In this document: one piece after another, positions 25,623-33,910 of the stretch
How positions within the stretch are numbered: the stretch's first letter is position 1
How the letters are laid out: every line of letters begins with the position of its first letter
Position numbers and translations under genes: made by a program
Notes under the pieces: generated by a model
Seen by the model: the letters and a program-made list of their open reading frames with translations, nothing else
Told to the model about the DNA's origin: nothing
Database searches by the model: none
Origin: Mesorhizobium sp. J8
GTDB lineage: Bacteria; Pseudomonadota; Alphaproteobacteria; Rhizobiales; Rhizobiaceae
Direction: 5' to 3'
DNA: 64,000 nucleotides
Assembly: GCF_016591715.1 (NCBI RefSeq)
Contig: NZ_AP024109.1
Coordinates: 1,054,001-1,118,000 of the forward strand

Positions 25623-26798
25623 TTACCTTTCATCCTTCTGGGCCGGCTTCTTGGGATCGGCGACACCGGCAAGCAGCCGGAATTCCTTCAGCCCTGACGG
25701 GGCGAGATCTTCCATCAGTTCCACGAAATCCATGTGCACCATCCGGCGCACGCGCCGGGCGAGATGCGGGATGGGGCTGGATGGCTCGGTACGGTCGTAG
25801 AAGGCGACGACGAGATCCAGGCATTTGACGACTTCGTCGCGCGAGTTGATGCGCTCCGGTAGACCGGCGCTCGCTTCCACGGGGCTTGCCACACTTGCCA
25901 TCGTCTCGGCTCCATGACCGTTGCGGGCGGGCGTTGCTGGCTCTGCTGCCGCCTGCGGAGCGGGCTTCGCAGCGCCGTTCGCCGTGGCGCCGGCGCCGGA
26001 ATTCCGCTCCAGCGTCGTCAGCAAACGCTGCAGGAACTTCTTCAATTCCGGGACGGTGGCGCCATGGCCTTCGATGCGGGCGTTGAGTGCGGCGTCCACG
26101 GCGTCGAGGGCGGCGATCGCGGCACGCGCGTCGGCCAGCAGCGAGATCATCGCCTCGCCGGCTTGATCGATTTGCGCCGCGCATCCGGCGCGCACGCGAT
26201 TCAGCAACTGGTTGTGCGCGCTCGCCAATGCCGCCTTTTCGGCGGCGTTCAGTCCCGACGCAGCTTCCTGCAGCATGACGCGCTCGTCGAGCGCGCCCTG
26301 TTCCAGGTCGCGCCCACTGATCGGCCCCACCTGGCGCGGCGAAAAGAAAACGGTTCCCCGCAGGTTCGCCAGCAGGCCTTCCTGGGCGTTCTGGAGATCG
26401 AGCAGCGCGTTGATGCGGCGCAAGGCGGCGTCGCGCGGCGGCGCGTTTGCCCGCAATGCCGGATGCATCGTGTCCCAATGCTGGTCGAAGGTCCTCGCGA
26501 TGAGCGTCAGGCCCTGGGCGAGGCCGGCCAGCCCTTCCTCGCCGGCCAGGGCACGCACGACGATGACCAGCAGGCGCAGGTCCCGGCCGCGGGAGCGCAA
26601 CTCTTCGGCCCTTTCGAGCACCGCCGCCCAATCGACCGGACTGGATTGCGACGTCGGCTTGCCGTTGCCGTCGTGAACGACCTTGAGCTGGGGCTCGGTC
26701 AGGCGCTCCAGCTCGTGAAAGGCCGGGTCGTTGCGCAAGTCCTCTCCCGACGGATTCTCACCGTTCAGAGGATTCAGCCAGAGTGCGAGATCAATCAC
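25623..26798 (-). CDS. tssA: TssA
   Basis: A 391-aa TssA, first gene of the main operon. The N-terminal ImpA domain is clear (LNGENPSGEDLRNDPAFHEL), and the C-terminus carries the conserved EPSSPIPHLARRVRRMV segment. A Pro/Ala-rich linker lies around residues 275-310. The start codon is GTG at 26798 (GTG-ATT-GAT-CTC); no in-frame ATG is nearby. TssA helps build the baseplate and sheath. Confidence 0.92.
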   Translation of the reverse strand: MIDLALWLNPLNGENPSGEDLRNDPAFHELERLTEPQLKVVHDGNGKPTSQSSPVDWAAVLERAEELRSRGRDLRLLVIVVRALAGEEGLAGLAQGLTLIARTFDQHWDTMHPALRANAPPRDAALRRINALLDLQNAQEGLLANLRGTVFFSPRQVGPISGRDLEQGALDERVMLQEAASGLNAAEKAALASAHNQLLNRVRAGCAAQIDQAGEAMISLLADARAAIAALDAVDAALNARIEGHGATVPELKKFLQRLLTTLERNSGAGATANGAAKPAPQAAAEPATPARNGHGAETMASVASPVEASAGLPERINSRDEVVKCLDLVVAFYDRTEPSSPIPHLARRVRRMVHMDFVELMEDLAPSGLKEFRLLAGVADPKKPAQKDER

Positions 26799-27130
26799 AC
26801 TAACCCCCAGCCAGCGGCCCTGAGACCCCTATGTGACGTAACGTTATCACTGGCCTCATGCGACGACAATTGAGCATCTGCGCAAAAACTAACGGAAGCT
26901 AAACGCGACCGTTCTCTTCGGCGAAACCCATTGCGCGATTGCCGGACCCGGTATGTGAAATGGCTCGCATAGCCTGGACAGCAATCGTGTTTGTTGGCCA
27001 CGAGTTTGCAAGGCTTGTGTAACCGGGCGGTGCCGCCCGGGTAGGTCCAGAGGCCGTATCCGTCACACGGCTTTGTCAAGCAGCCGCTTATATGGCAGGG
27101 TACGGTCGGCAGGTTGCGGGAGCAGGTTCG
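26799..27130. promoter_or_regulatory. Divergent promoter region tssA/clpV
   Basis: A 332-base spacer that must hold the promoters of the main T6SS operon and clpV. It contains a self-complementary TAACGTTA (26839-26846) framed by GTGA (26833) and TCAC (26847), a plausible operator, and a GC hairpin CCGGGCGG-TG-CCGCCCGG (27023-27040). No convincing small gene. I could not assign sigma-factor boxes with confidence. Confidence 0.6.
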
Positions 27131-29962
27131 ATGGAACAGCGCCGGTCATCGCAGAGCTTCAAGCGTAAGGAACTGGTCGCCAAGCTCAACGCCACGGGGG
27201 TGCGCGCCTTCAAGGCCGCGGCCGACACGGCCAAGCTGCGCGGCAACCCCTATGTCGAGCTTGCCCATTTCATCCAGCAACTGGTGCTCTCCGAGCGCTC
27301 GGATGTGCAGATGATCGTCGCCGACGCCGGGTTGGATGTCAGCCGGCTGACGGCCGACATGACCCGCGCCATCGATAAGCTGCCCTATGGCGCCACCTCC
27401 GTGGAGGAATTCTCCGACCATATCTTCCACGCCATCCAGGAAGGTTGGAACCTGGCGACGCTGGAGTTCGGCGTCGAAGAGGTCCGCAGCGCCCATATCC
27501 TGCTTGCCTGCCTGAAGACGCCGGCTCTGGAAGGTCTGGTTTCCAAGATCAGCGCCGAGTTCGACAAGATCGACGCCGAGGGAGTGATTTCCCGCTTCGC
27601 CGATGTCACAGAAGGCTCGCTCGAAGCCGGCTCACCTCCCGCTGCCGCTTCTACCGAGACGCCGGTGAAGCGCGGTCCGGGCGGGGATTCGGCGCTGGCG
27701 AAATACGCGACCGACCTCACCCAGCGCGCCCGTGACGGCAAAATCGATCCCGTCGTCGGCCGCGATCCGGAGATCAGGCAGATCGTCGACATCCTGATGC
27801 GACGCCGGCAAAACAACCCGATCCTCACCGGCGAGGCCGGCGTCGGCAAGACGGCGGTGGTCGAGGGCTTTGCGCTCCGCATCGCCCAGGGCGACGTGCC
27901 GCCGGCATTGCAGAACGTCAGCGTGCGCATGCTCGATGTCGGGCTGATGCAGGCGGGCGCCAGCGTCAAGGGCGAGTTCGAGAAGCGGCTGAAGGCCGTC
28001 ATCGACGAGGTGCAGGCCTCCGAAGTGCCGATCATCCTGTTCATCGACGAGGCGCATACGCTGATCGGCGCCGGAGGTGCCGCGGGCACCGGCGATGCGG
28101 CCAATCTTCTTAAGCCGGCGCTGGCGCGCGGCGAACTGCGCACCATCGCCGCCACGACCTGGGCCGAATACAAGCAGCATATCGAGAAGGACCCGGCGCT
28201 CACCCGTCGCTTCCAGGTGGTCAAGATCGACGAGCCCTCGGAAGCGGTGGCCGTGCTGATGCTGCGCGGCGTCGCCGGCGTCCTGGAGCAGCACCACAAG
28301 GTGCAGATCCTGGACGAGGCGATCGAGGCGGCGGTCTCGCTTTCGCATCGTTACATCCCGGCCAGGCAGCTACCGGACAAGGCGGTCAGCCTGCTCGACA
28401 CCGCCTGTGCCCGCGTCGCGGTCTCGCAGCATGCGACGCCGGCCGAGGTCGAGGACATATTGCGCCGCCGTCAGGCGCTGGAGGTCGAGAGCGGCATTAT
28501 CGGCCGCGAGGCGGCGATCGGCATCGACGTCGCCGACCGGCAGGCCCGCGTCGATGCCGGGCTGGCGGAAACCGAGACGACCTTGGCCGCAGCCCAAGCG
28601 CGTTGGAACCGGGAAAAGGCGCTGGTCACCGAGATACTCGATTTGCGCGCGAGATTGCGTGGCGAAGGCGTGCCGCTCGACGAGGCGGCGGGCGAAGAGG
28701 CCGCCGCGGACACGGCGAGTTCGGAGGGTGCGGCTAAGGTGCCTGAGCAAAAAACTCCCGATAGCAAGACTAGCGAGAGCACGGCTGAAGAGATCAAGAA
28801 GACCAAAGGCTCGAAGGCCAAGTCGGCTAAAGCCGCGAAGGCCGAAACAGCGACCGTCGAGCCGGAGGGTGAAGCCGCCGCCGACCTCGCGCGGCTGCGT
28901 GAACTGATGGCGGAATTGGCCACAGCGCAGGGCGAGTCTCCGCTCATCCTCCCGTCGGTCGACCGCAATGCGATCGCCGCCGTCGTGCAGGATTGGACAG
29001 GCATTCCGACCGGGCGCATGCTCTCCAGCCAGACCGAAAAGGCGCTGAAGCTCGCCGCGACCCTGTCCGAGCGCGTGGTCGGCCAGGATCATGCGATGGA
29101 GATGATCGCCAGGCGCGTGCAGACCAGCCGCGCCGGCCTCGGCGCGCCGGAAAAGCCGGTCGGCGTGTTCCTGCTTTGCGGCCCTTCCGGCGTAGGAAAG
29201 ACCGAGACCGCGCTGGCGCTTGCAGAGACGCTTTACGGCGGCGAGCAGAACCTGATCTCGATCAACATGTCGGAGTTCCAGGAAGCCCACACCGTCTCGA
29301 CGCTGAAAGGCGCGCCGCCCGGCTATGTCGGTTACGGCAAGGGCGGCATCCTCACCGAGGCGGTGCGCAGGAAACCCTATTCGGTGATCCTGCTCGACGA
29401 GGTCGAGAAGGCGCATCCCGACGTGCACGAGATCTTCTTCCAGGTCTTCGACAAGGGCATGATGGACGACAGCGAAGGCCGCCGCATCGATTTCAAGAAC
29501 ACGCTGATCCTGCTCACCTCGAATGTCGGTTCCGAAGTCATCATGGATCGCACGAAGAACGGTACGGTGCGTGCCGGCATCGACGATCTCGACACCGCGC
29601 TGCGCGCCCCGCTGCTGAAAGTCTTCCCGGCCGCCTTCCTCGGCCGCGTCGTCACGATACCCTATTACCCGTTGTCGGATACCATGATCGAGGCGATCGC
29701 CAGGCATCAGTTCGGCAAGATCGCGCGCCGCCTCAAGGCCACGAACGACGCCGAGCTGGTGATCGGCGACGGCGTGATGGATCTGGTCAAGGCGCGCTGC
29801 ACCGAAATCGAATCCGGCGGCCGCATGATCGACGCCATCCTCACCAACACGCTGCTGCCGGAACTCAGCCGCGGCGTGCTCAACCGCTCGCTCGAGGGCA
29901 AGAAGATGGCGAAGGTCACGGTGGGTGCGTCGCCGGAAGGATTTACCTATTCGTTCGAATAG
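27131..29962 (+). CDS. clpV: ClpV (TssH) AAA+ ATPase
   Basis: A 943-aa Clp-family ATPase that disassembles contracted sheaths. I chose the ATG at 27131 (MEQRRSSQSFKRKELVAKLN), with GGGAG nine bases upstream; an ATG at 27092 adds 13 unlikely residues. Domains: ClpV N-domain (1-150), first AAA+ with Walker A GEAGVGKT (about 234-241) and Walker B LFIDEAH, middle helices, second AAA+ with Walker A GPSGVGKT (about 684-691). Between the middle helices, about residues 520-583, lies an unusual low-complexity insert rich in Ala, Glu, Lys, Ser and Thr. It is divergent from tssA and is not in the main operon. Confidence 0.94.
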   Translation: MEQRRSSQSFKRKELVAKLNATGVRAFKAAADTAKLRGNPYVELAHFIQQLVLSERSDVQMIVADAGLDVSRLTADMTRAIDKLPYGATSVEEFSDHIFHAIQEGWNLATLEFGVEEVRSAHILLACLKTPALEGLVSKISAEFDKIDAEGVISRFADVTEGSLEAGSPPAAASTETPVKRGPGGDSALAKYATDLTQRARDGKIDPVVGRDPEIRQIVDILMRRRQNNPILTGEAGVGKTAVVEGFALRIAQGDVPPALQNVSVRMLDVGLMQAGASVKGEFEKRLKAVIDEVQASEVPIILFIDEAHTLIGAGGAAGTGDAANLLKPALARGELRTIAATTWAEYKQHIEKDPALTRRFQVVKIDEPSEAVAVLMLRGVAGVLEQHHKVQILDEAIEAAVSLSHRYIPARQLPDKAVSLLDTACARVAVSQHATPAEVEDILRRRQALEVESGIIGREAAIGIDVADRQARVDAGLAETETTLAAAQARWNREKALVTEILDLRARLRGEGVPLDEAAGEEAAADTASSEGAAKVPEQKTPDSKTSESTAEEIKKTKGSKAKSAKAAKAETATVEPEGEAAADLARLRELMAELATAQGESPLILPSVDRNAIAAVVQDWTGIPTGRMLSSQTEKALKLAATLSERVVGQDHAMEMIARRVQTSRAGLGAPEKPVGVFLLCGPSGVGKTETALALAETLYGGEQNLISINMSEFQEAHTVSTLKGAPPGYVGYGKGGILTEAVRRKPYSVILLDEVEKAHPDVHEIFFQVFDKGMMDDSEGRRIDFKNTLILLTSNVGSEVIMDRTKNGTVRAGIDDLDTALRAPLLKVFPAAFLGRVVTIPYYPLSDTMIEAIARHQFGKIARRLKATNDAELVIGDGVMDLVKARCTEIESGGRMIDAILTNTLLPELSRGVLNRSLEGKKMAKVTVGASPEGFTYSFE

Positions 29963-29987
29963 ACCCCGACCGTGAGGGAAGCCGCCG

Positions 29988-30722
29988 TCAGATCGACCAG
30001 AGCGCGCCGCCGTCGCAGGCGACGGCCTGGCCGGTGATGTAGGAGGCGCGGTCGGAGGCGAGGAAGGCGGCCAGCGCCGCAAATTCCTCGGGACGGCCGA
30101 TGCGCCTGGCGGGTATCGCCTGGCTCACCTTCTCCAGGTCGAGCTTCGCGTCCGCCAGCCTCTCGGTCAGCGTATAGCCCGGCATCAGCGCGTTGAAAGT
30201 GATGCCGTTCGCCGCTTCTTCCTTGCTCAACGTGTTGATCAGTCCGTGGATGCCGGCGCGCAGCGAGTTGGAGAGGGCGAAGCGGTTGATCGGCTCCTTC
30301 GCGGCGATGGAGGTCACGAACAGCACGCGGCCCCATTTCTTCTCGCGCATCGAAGGCAGCACCGCCCGCACGATCTCCACCGCGCTCATGAACAGATTGT
30401 CGAACGCGGCGCGCCATTGCTCGATGGTGATCTCGTCGAAGGGTGCGGTGGGCGGCCCGCCGGTGTTGACCACCACGATATCCGGGGCACCGAGCGTCGC
30501 CTTGGTCCGCTCCACTAGTTCCGTAGCCGCGCCCGGCTTCGCGAGGTCGCAGACGAGCGCCGTCGCGCCGATCTCGCGGGCCGTCTGCTCCAGCGCCGCG
30601 GCGGTGCGGGCACAGATCGCCACGCGCGCGCCCTCATCCAGCAACTCCTTGGCCACGGCGCGGCCTAACCCCTTTGAAGCGCCCAGCACGAGCGCGTTCC
30701 TGCCCTTCAATCCAAGATCCAT
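29988..30722 (-). CDS. SDR-family protein lacking the usual Tyr/Lys catalytic pair
   Basis: A 244-aa short-chain dehydrogenase/reductase with a Rossmann start (LVLGASKGLG, 12-20), CDL after strand 3, and NTGGPP where NNAG is usual. Ser138 is present, but the YxxxK positions read F148-A-L-S-N152. This belongs to an SDR subgroup with an (E/N)-x-x-A-L-S-N-x-x-R-A pattern, which is common but poorly characterised. Substrate unknown. It is convergent with clpV and directly downstream of the hydratase, 24 bases apart, likely the same transcript and pathway. Confidence 0.75.
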   Translation of the reverse strand: MDLGLKGRNALVLGASKGLGRAVAKELLDEGARVAICARTAAALEQTAREIGATALVCDLAKPGAATELVERTKATLGAPDIVVVNTGGPPTAPFDEITIEQWRAAFDNLFMSAVEIVRAVLPSMREKKWGRVLFVTSIAAKEPINRFALSNSLRAGIHGLINTLSKEEAANGITFNALMPGYTLTERLADAKLDLEKVSQAIPARRIGRPEEFAALAAFLASDRASYITGQAVACDGGALWSI

Positions 30723-30746
30723 CCGTCCTCTCCGATGATGCCGCGC

Positions 30747-31517
30747 TCAGGCGCCGCTGACCTCGACACTGCCAAGACCGGCAATGTCGAACCGATAGGA
30801 AAACGCCTTGTCGGGGAAGCGCGTGCGCACGATGCTGCCCGTCATGACGATGTCGCCCGCCTTCATGCCTCTGCCGGAAGCGCCGAGATGGTCGGCCAGC
30901 CAGGCCAGCGGCTCATAGGGGTGCCCGAGCGCATCGGCGCCGACCCCTCTGCCGATCTCGACACCGTCCTGATAGACGACCGCCTCGACTTTCTCGAGCG
31001 CTTCGGGCGGGGCGACGAAATCGCCCAGCACCACGCCGGCATTCCACGAATTATCGGCTACCAGCGAGCGGACATCCAGCACCGAATAATCGGCGTGGCG
31101 ATCGTCCACTACTTCGACCGCCGCGCAGACGCCGTCGACCGCCGCGGCGACCTCGCTGCGTGTATAGGGTGCGGCGCGCGGCGCAAGATCGCGGCCGAGC
31201 CGGGCGCAGATCTCGAATTCCACGCCGAGATGGCCGTAACCGGTCAGCGAGAGCTTGGCTCCGCTGTGCATCACGCGGCGCCCGAAGACAGTGCCGGCGA
31301 CGGGATGGTCGATCCCGCACATGCTCTGCATGCTGCGCGAGGTCAGGCCGATCTTGTAGCCGGCTATGCGGTCGTCGCCGATGATCGCCCCGACATAGGC
31401 GTCCTGCACCTTGTAGGCGGAGGCAAGGTCCGACAATCCCTCGATCGTCACGAACTGCGTGTTGTCCCGATGGGCGCGCACCAGCGCTTGCGCCGCACCA
31501 ATGATATCGAATGCCAT
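30747..31517 (-). CDS. 2-keto-4-pentenoate hydratase / fumarylacetoacetase-fold family enzyme
   Basis: A 256-aa MhpD-like protein: GYKIGLTSRSMQ, HLGVEFEICARLG with the metal-binding Glu residues, and GDIVMTGSIVR near the end. Enzymes of this family hydrate 2-hydroxypenta-2,4-dienoates or decarboxylate related oxo-acids in meta-cleavage pathways; the exact substrate cannot be told. I chose ATG 31517, which has GGAGG seven bases upstream; upstream in-frame sequence is not needed. Neighbours are an SDR enzyme and a divergent-style Lrp regulator gene on the same strand. Confidence 0.82.
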   Translation of the reverse strand: MAFDIIGAAQALVRAHRDNTQFVTIEGLSDLASAYKVQDAYVGAIIGDDRIAGYKIGLTSRSMQSMCGIDHPVAGTVFGRRVMHSGAKLSLTGYGHLGVEFEICARLGRDLAPRAAPYTRSEVAAAVDGVCAAVEVVDDRHADYSVLDVRSLVADNSWNAGVVLGDFVAPPEALEKVEAVVYQDGVEIGRGVGADALGHPYEPLAWLADHLGASGRGMKAGDIVMTGSIVRTRFPDKAFSYRFDIAGLGSVEVSGA

Positions 31518-31622
31518 GTCAGATCCTCCATTCCCGTCCGACGGTTCACTAACCGATTGCCGGATCAATTTTGTCGTAAGCTGTGGACCGCTAAGGACGA
31601 TGTTTTCCGCATCAGCGTTTCC
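31518..31622 (-). promoter_or_regulatory. Promoter region of the hydratase-SDR pair
   Basis: A 105-base spacer between the Lrp gene and the hydratase. It contains ATTTTGTCGT (31568-31577), nearly repeated as AATTTGTCGT (32140-32149) in the Lrp gene's own upstream region, and a CGGTT-AGTG-AACCG dyad near 31542-31555. A binding site of the adjacent Lrp-type regulator is possible. Confidence 0.35.
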
Positions 31623-32072
31623 CTAGAGATTGGTCTCGTCGGGATTGAGCACCACCATCGTCGACGTCTCGGCCACCGATGGAATCGATTGCAGCACGTT
31701 GCTGATGAATTCCCGAAGCGCCGCAATGTCCTTCACCCATACCCGCAGCAGGTAGTCGATGTTTCCCGTCACCAACAGGCATTCGGTAATCTCCGGGTGT
31801 TTCGCCACTTCATCCAGAAACTGGCCGGCCCCCTCCGGACCTTGCTGCCCCAGGCGCACGGAGACCATCACGCACACCCCCAGGCCCAGCGCCGCCGGAT
31901 TGATGCGGGCCGCGTAGCCCTGGATCACGCCCGTCTCCTCGAGCCGCTTCAGCCGGCGTGCGCAGGGCGTGGGCGAAAGGCCGACGCGCTCGGCCAGATC
32001 CACCGTCGAGACGCGGCCGTCCTGCCGCAGCTCGCGCAGGATGCGATGGTCGATGGCGTCCAGTGGAACCAT
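31623..32072 (-). CDS. Lrp/AsnC-family transcriptional regulator
   Basis: A 149-aa regulator: an N-terminal helix-turn-helix (LDAIDHRILRELRQDGRVS, then VDLAERVGLSPTPCARRLKRL) and the RAM ligand-binding domain (VTGNIDYLLRVWVKDIAAL). I chose ATG 32072, giving the normal family length; a TTG at 32135 would add 21 atypical residues. It probably senses an amino acid or related metabolite and controls the adjacent hydratase-SDR genes and/or the divergent DUF1330 gene. Confidence 0.87.
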   Translation of the reverse strand: MVPLDAIDHRILRELRQDGRVSTVDLAERVGLSPTPCARRLKRLEETGVIQGYAARINPAALGLGVCVMVSVRLGQQGPEGAGQFLDEVAKHPEITECLLVTGNIDYLLRVWVKDIAALREFISNVLQSIPSVAETSTMVVLNPDETNL

Positions 32073-32200
32073 GGCGCTTTCAGCTACGATTTCATCGAAA
32101 CTTGGCGGTTGTACGCGCAAAATCGATAATGGCAAACGAAATTTGTCGTGAACGCGCTTTGATAAGGCTATAAGCTCGATCGAAAAGCTGCGAGGAATCC

Positions 32201-32521
32201 ATGGCCGCCTATATGATCTGCACGATGAGGGTCAACGACCCCGAGACGTACAAGAAATACACCGCGCTCACCCCCGCCACGCTGAAGAAATACGGCGGGA
32301 AGTTCCTGACGCGCGGCGATCCGGTGACCACCTGCGAGGGCGAGACCTTCACCGACCGCATGGTCATCCTCGAGTTTCCGGACGAGGCCACAGCCCGGGC
32401 CTGGTACAACGACACCGACTATCAGGCGGCGTCGAAGTTCCGCCGCGCCTCTTCTGACCGCGGACGGATGATCCTGCAGCAGGGTCGCGGCGAAAGCGCG
32501 GCTCCCGATCCGCTCGTCTGA
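32201..32521 (+). CDS. DUF1330 family protein
   Basis: A 106-aa small ferredoxin-like alpha/beta barrel protein (YMICTMRVNDPETYKKY; RMVILEFPDEATARAWYND), the DUF1330 signature. Members resemble monooxygenase-type dimeric barrels, but no activity is generally established. The ATG at 32201 follows GAGGA by five bases. It is divergent from the Lrp gene with a 128-base shared promoter region, so it may be its target. Confidence 0.82.
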   Translation: MAAYMICTMRVNDPETYKKYTALTPATLKKYGGKFLTRGDPVTTCEGETFTDRMVILEFPDEATARAWYNDTDYQAASKFRRASSDRGRMILQQGRGESAAPDPLV

Positions 32522-32553
32522 GCGACCAGGCCGTTGAGCCGGCAAAGTGCGTT

Positions 32554-32597
32554 GCATGTCGCCCAGAAGGTGCAGCGGTTCTGGGATAACGACATGC
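32554..32597. repeat. Dispersed intergenic palindrome, family B
   Basis: GCATGTC (32554-32560) pairs with GACATGC (32591-32597); an inner CCCAGAA/TTCTGGG pair (32562-32568 with 32579-32585) extends the stem, and ATAAACAAAA follows. I recognise this GCATGTC...GACATGCATAAA element as a dispersed repeat of rhizobial genomes. A second copy is at 33730-33774, so the two copies bracket the AraC gene. Confidence 0.65.
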
Positions 32598-32621
32598 ATA
32601 AACAAAAGCTTGGAGCGCGGT

Positions 32622-32648
32622 CCGGGGGTGGCGTCTTGCGACCCCCGG
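32622..32648. other. GC hairpin upstream of the AraC gene
   Basis: Perfect 8-bp inverted repeat CCGGGGGT / ACCCCCGG with an 11-base loop, about 110 bases before the AraC start. There is no T-run, so it is not a clear terminator. Role unknown. Confidence 0.4.
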
Positions 32649-32756
32649 AAAAGTTCATGCTACTAACGCGAGCGGGGCAATGCGAGTTTTCCTTGAAACG
32701 CCGATGCGCTTCGGGTCGAATTTGCGAAGCGAAGTTTGGTTCCTTGGAGGCCGGTC

Positions 32757-33674
32757 ATGAGGACCGAGAATGCGCAGGTCGCGCGGGAAGCGTATGAGAA
32801 TTATGCGGAGTTCTACCGCAAGTCTTCCTATTCCGCCTTCCCCCAGCAGCATCGCACCATCGAGGGCACCGGACGCTACAGCATGATACTGGTCGAGCAG
32901 GGACGGCATGAGCTTGCCGACCCGGCCGTCGAGGAAGTCGTCATATCGACGCCGCTGTCGGCGCCGGCCTGTTCCTACGACTGGAACATGGGGGCCGGGT
33001 GGGCAGGGGGAAAGTCCCGAACCGGGGATCTCATCGTGGTGCCGCCCAATGTCGAGAGCCGTTGGCGCGTCGGCGGTCCCCGCAAGCTGGTCATCCTGGC
33101 GGTGCCGGTCGACCATGTCAGAAACCTGCTCGGCCCGGAATGTCCCGACGACCTGTCATCGGCGCTCGAGCCGCTGTCCGGATCCACGGCGCCCAACACC
33201 GTTGTGACCACGCTTCTTCAGCAGCTTTGGACGCTCGGCGATCCGGACGGTCCGCTCGGCCGCATGCTGGTGGACAGCATGGTGCTTGCGCTGATCTGCC
33301 AGGTTCTCATCCTTGCGAAAGCCGGGACTCCCCATCCGGCGACCGGCGCCTTCTCCTCCCGCGAATGGCGGCGTGTCTGCGAGTACATAGACGCCCATCT
33401 GCAGGAGGAAATCGCGCTCGCCGACCTCGCCCGTTTGGCTGGGTGGAGCGTGCGGCATTTCACGCGCATGTTCCGCCAGTCCACGGGCCAGACCCCGCAC
33501 AATTTCATCGTGCTCCGGCGCGTCGAGCGCGCCAAGGATCTGCTGAGGAAACAGAAGCTGCAACTGGCCGATGTCGCGCTCACCTGCGGTTTCGCCGACC
33601 AGAGCCATTTTACCACCAGTTTCCGCAAGGCGACCGGCCTGACGCCGATGCGCTGGCGGCGCGAGCTCGTCTGA
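32757..33674 (+). CDS. AraC-family transcriptional regulator
   Basis: A 305-aa regulator. The N-terminal ~190 residues are a cupin-like sensor region; the C-terminal ~100 hold two helix-turn-helix units (LADLARLAGWSVRHFTRMF; LADVALTCGFADQSHFTTSF) ending in the typical TGLTPMRWRR. I chose ATG 32757, with GGAGG seven bases upstream; the frame is open to a TTG at 32736. It is followed by a plus-strand catabolic and transport cluster (33911-44036), which is its most likely target. Bracketed by two copies of a dispersed palindrome. Confidence 0.88.
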   Translation: MRTENAQVAREAYENYAEFYRKSSYSAFPQQHRTIEGTGRYSMILVEQGRHELADPAVEEVVISTPLSAPACSYDWNMGAGWAGGKSRTGDLIVVPPNVESRWRVGGPRKLVILAVPVDHVRNLLGPECPDDLSSALEPLSGSTAPNTVVTTLLQQLWTLGDPDGPLGRMLVDSMVLALICQVLILAKAGTPHPATGAFSSREWRRVCEYIDAHLQEEIALADLARLAGWSVRHFTRMFRQSTGQTPHNFIVLRRVERAKDLLRKQKLQLADVALTCGFADQSHFTTSFRKATGLTPMRWRRELV

Positions 33675-33729
33675 AGGGACAGGCCGGCCCGCACGGACGC
33701 CGGCCATGGCCGATCTGCGAAAGATCGGT

Positions 33730-33831
33730 GCATGTCTCCCGAAAGTGGGGACCGGTTTCGGGACAAAGACATGCATAAAATCAATAACTAAAGCGCATGG
33801 AACGAATCTGAAGGATTCGCGACGCGCTTTA
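33730..33831. repeat. Composite palindromic repeat (family B plus a second hairpin)
   Basis: First hairpin 33730-33774: GCATGTCT with AGACATGC, inner TCCCGAAA with TTTCGGGA. Second hairpin 33789-33831: TAAAGCGC with GCGCTTTA, inner CGAATC with GATTCG. The second unit is also of a type I recognise from rhizobial intergenic regions. The mosaic occupies most of the spacer between the AraC gene and the deacylase gene and could end transcription between them. Confidence 0.65.
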
Positions 33832-33910
33832 GGCCCTATTGCGCAAGACTTGCCGTTCTCGCTCGCCCTACGCTTGCCGGTCGATGCGGAAGAAGCATGG
33901 GAGAGATGCG

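Noticed and set aside
26795..27079. A 94-aa minus-strand frame in the tssA-clpV spacer
   Set aside because: No recognisable motif; it overlaps the tssA start and the position fits a divergent promoter better than a gene.
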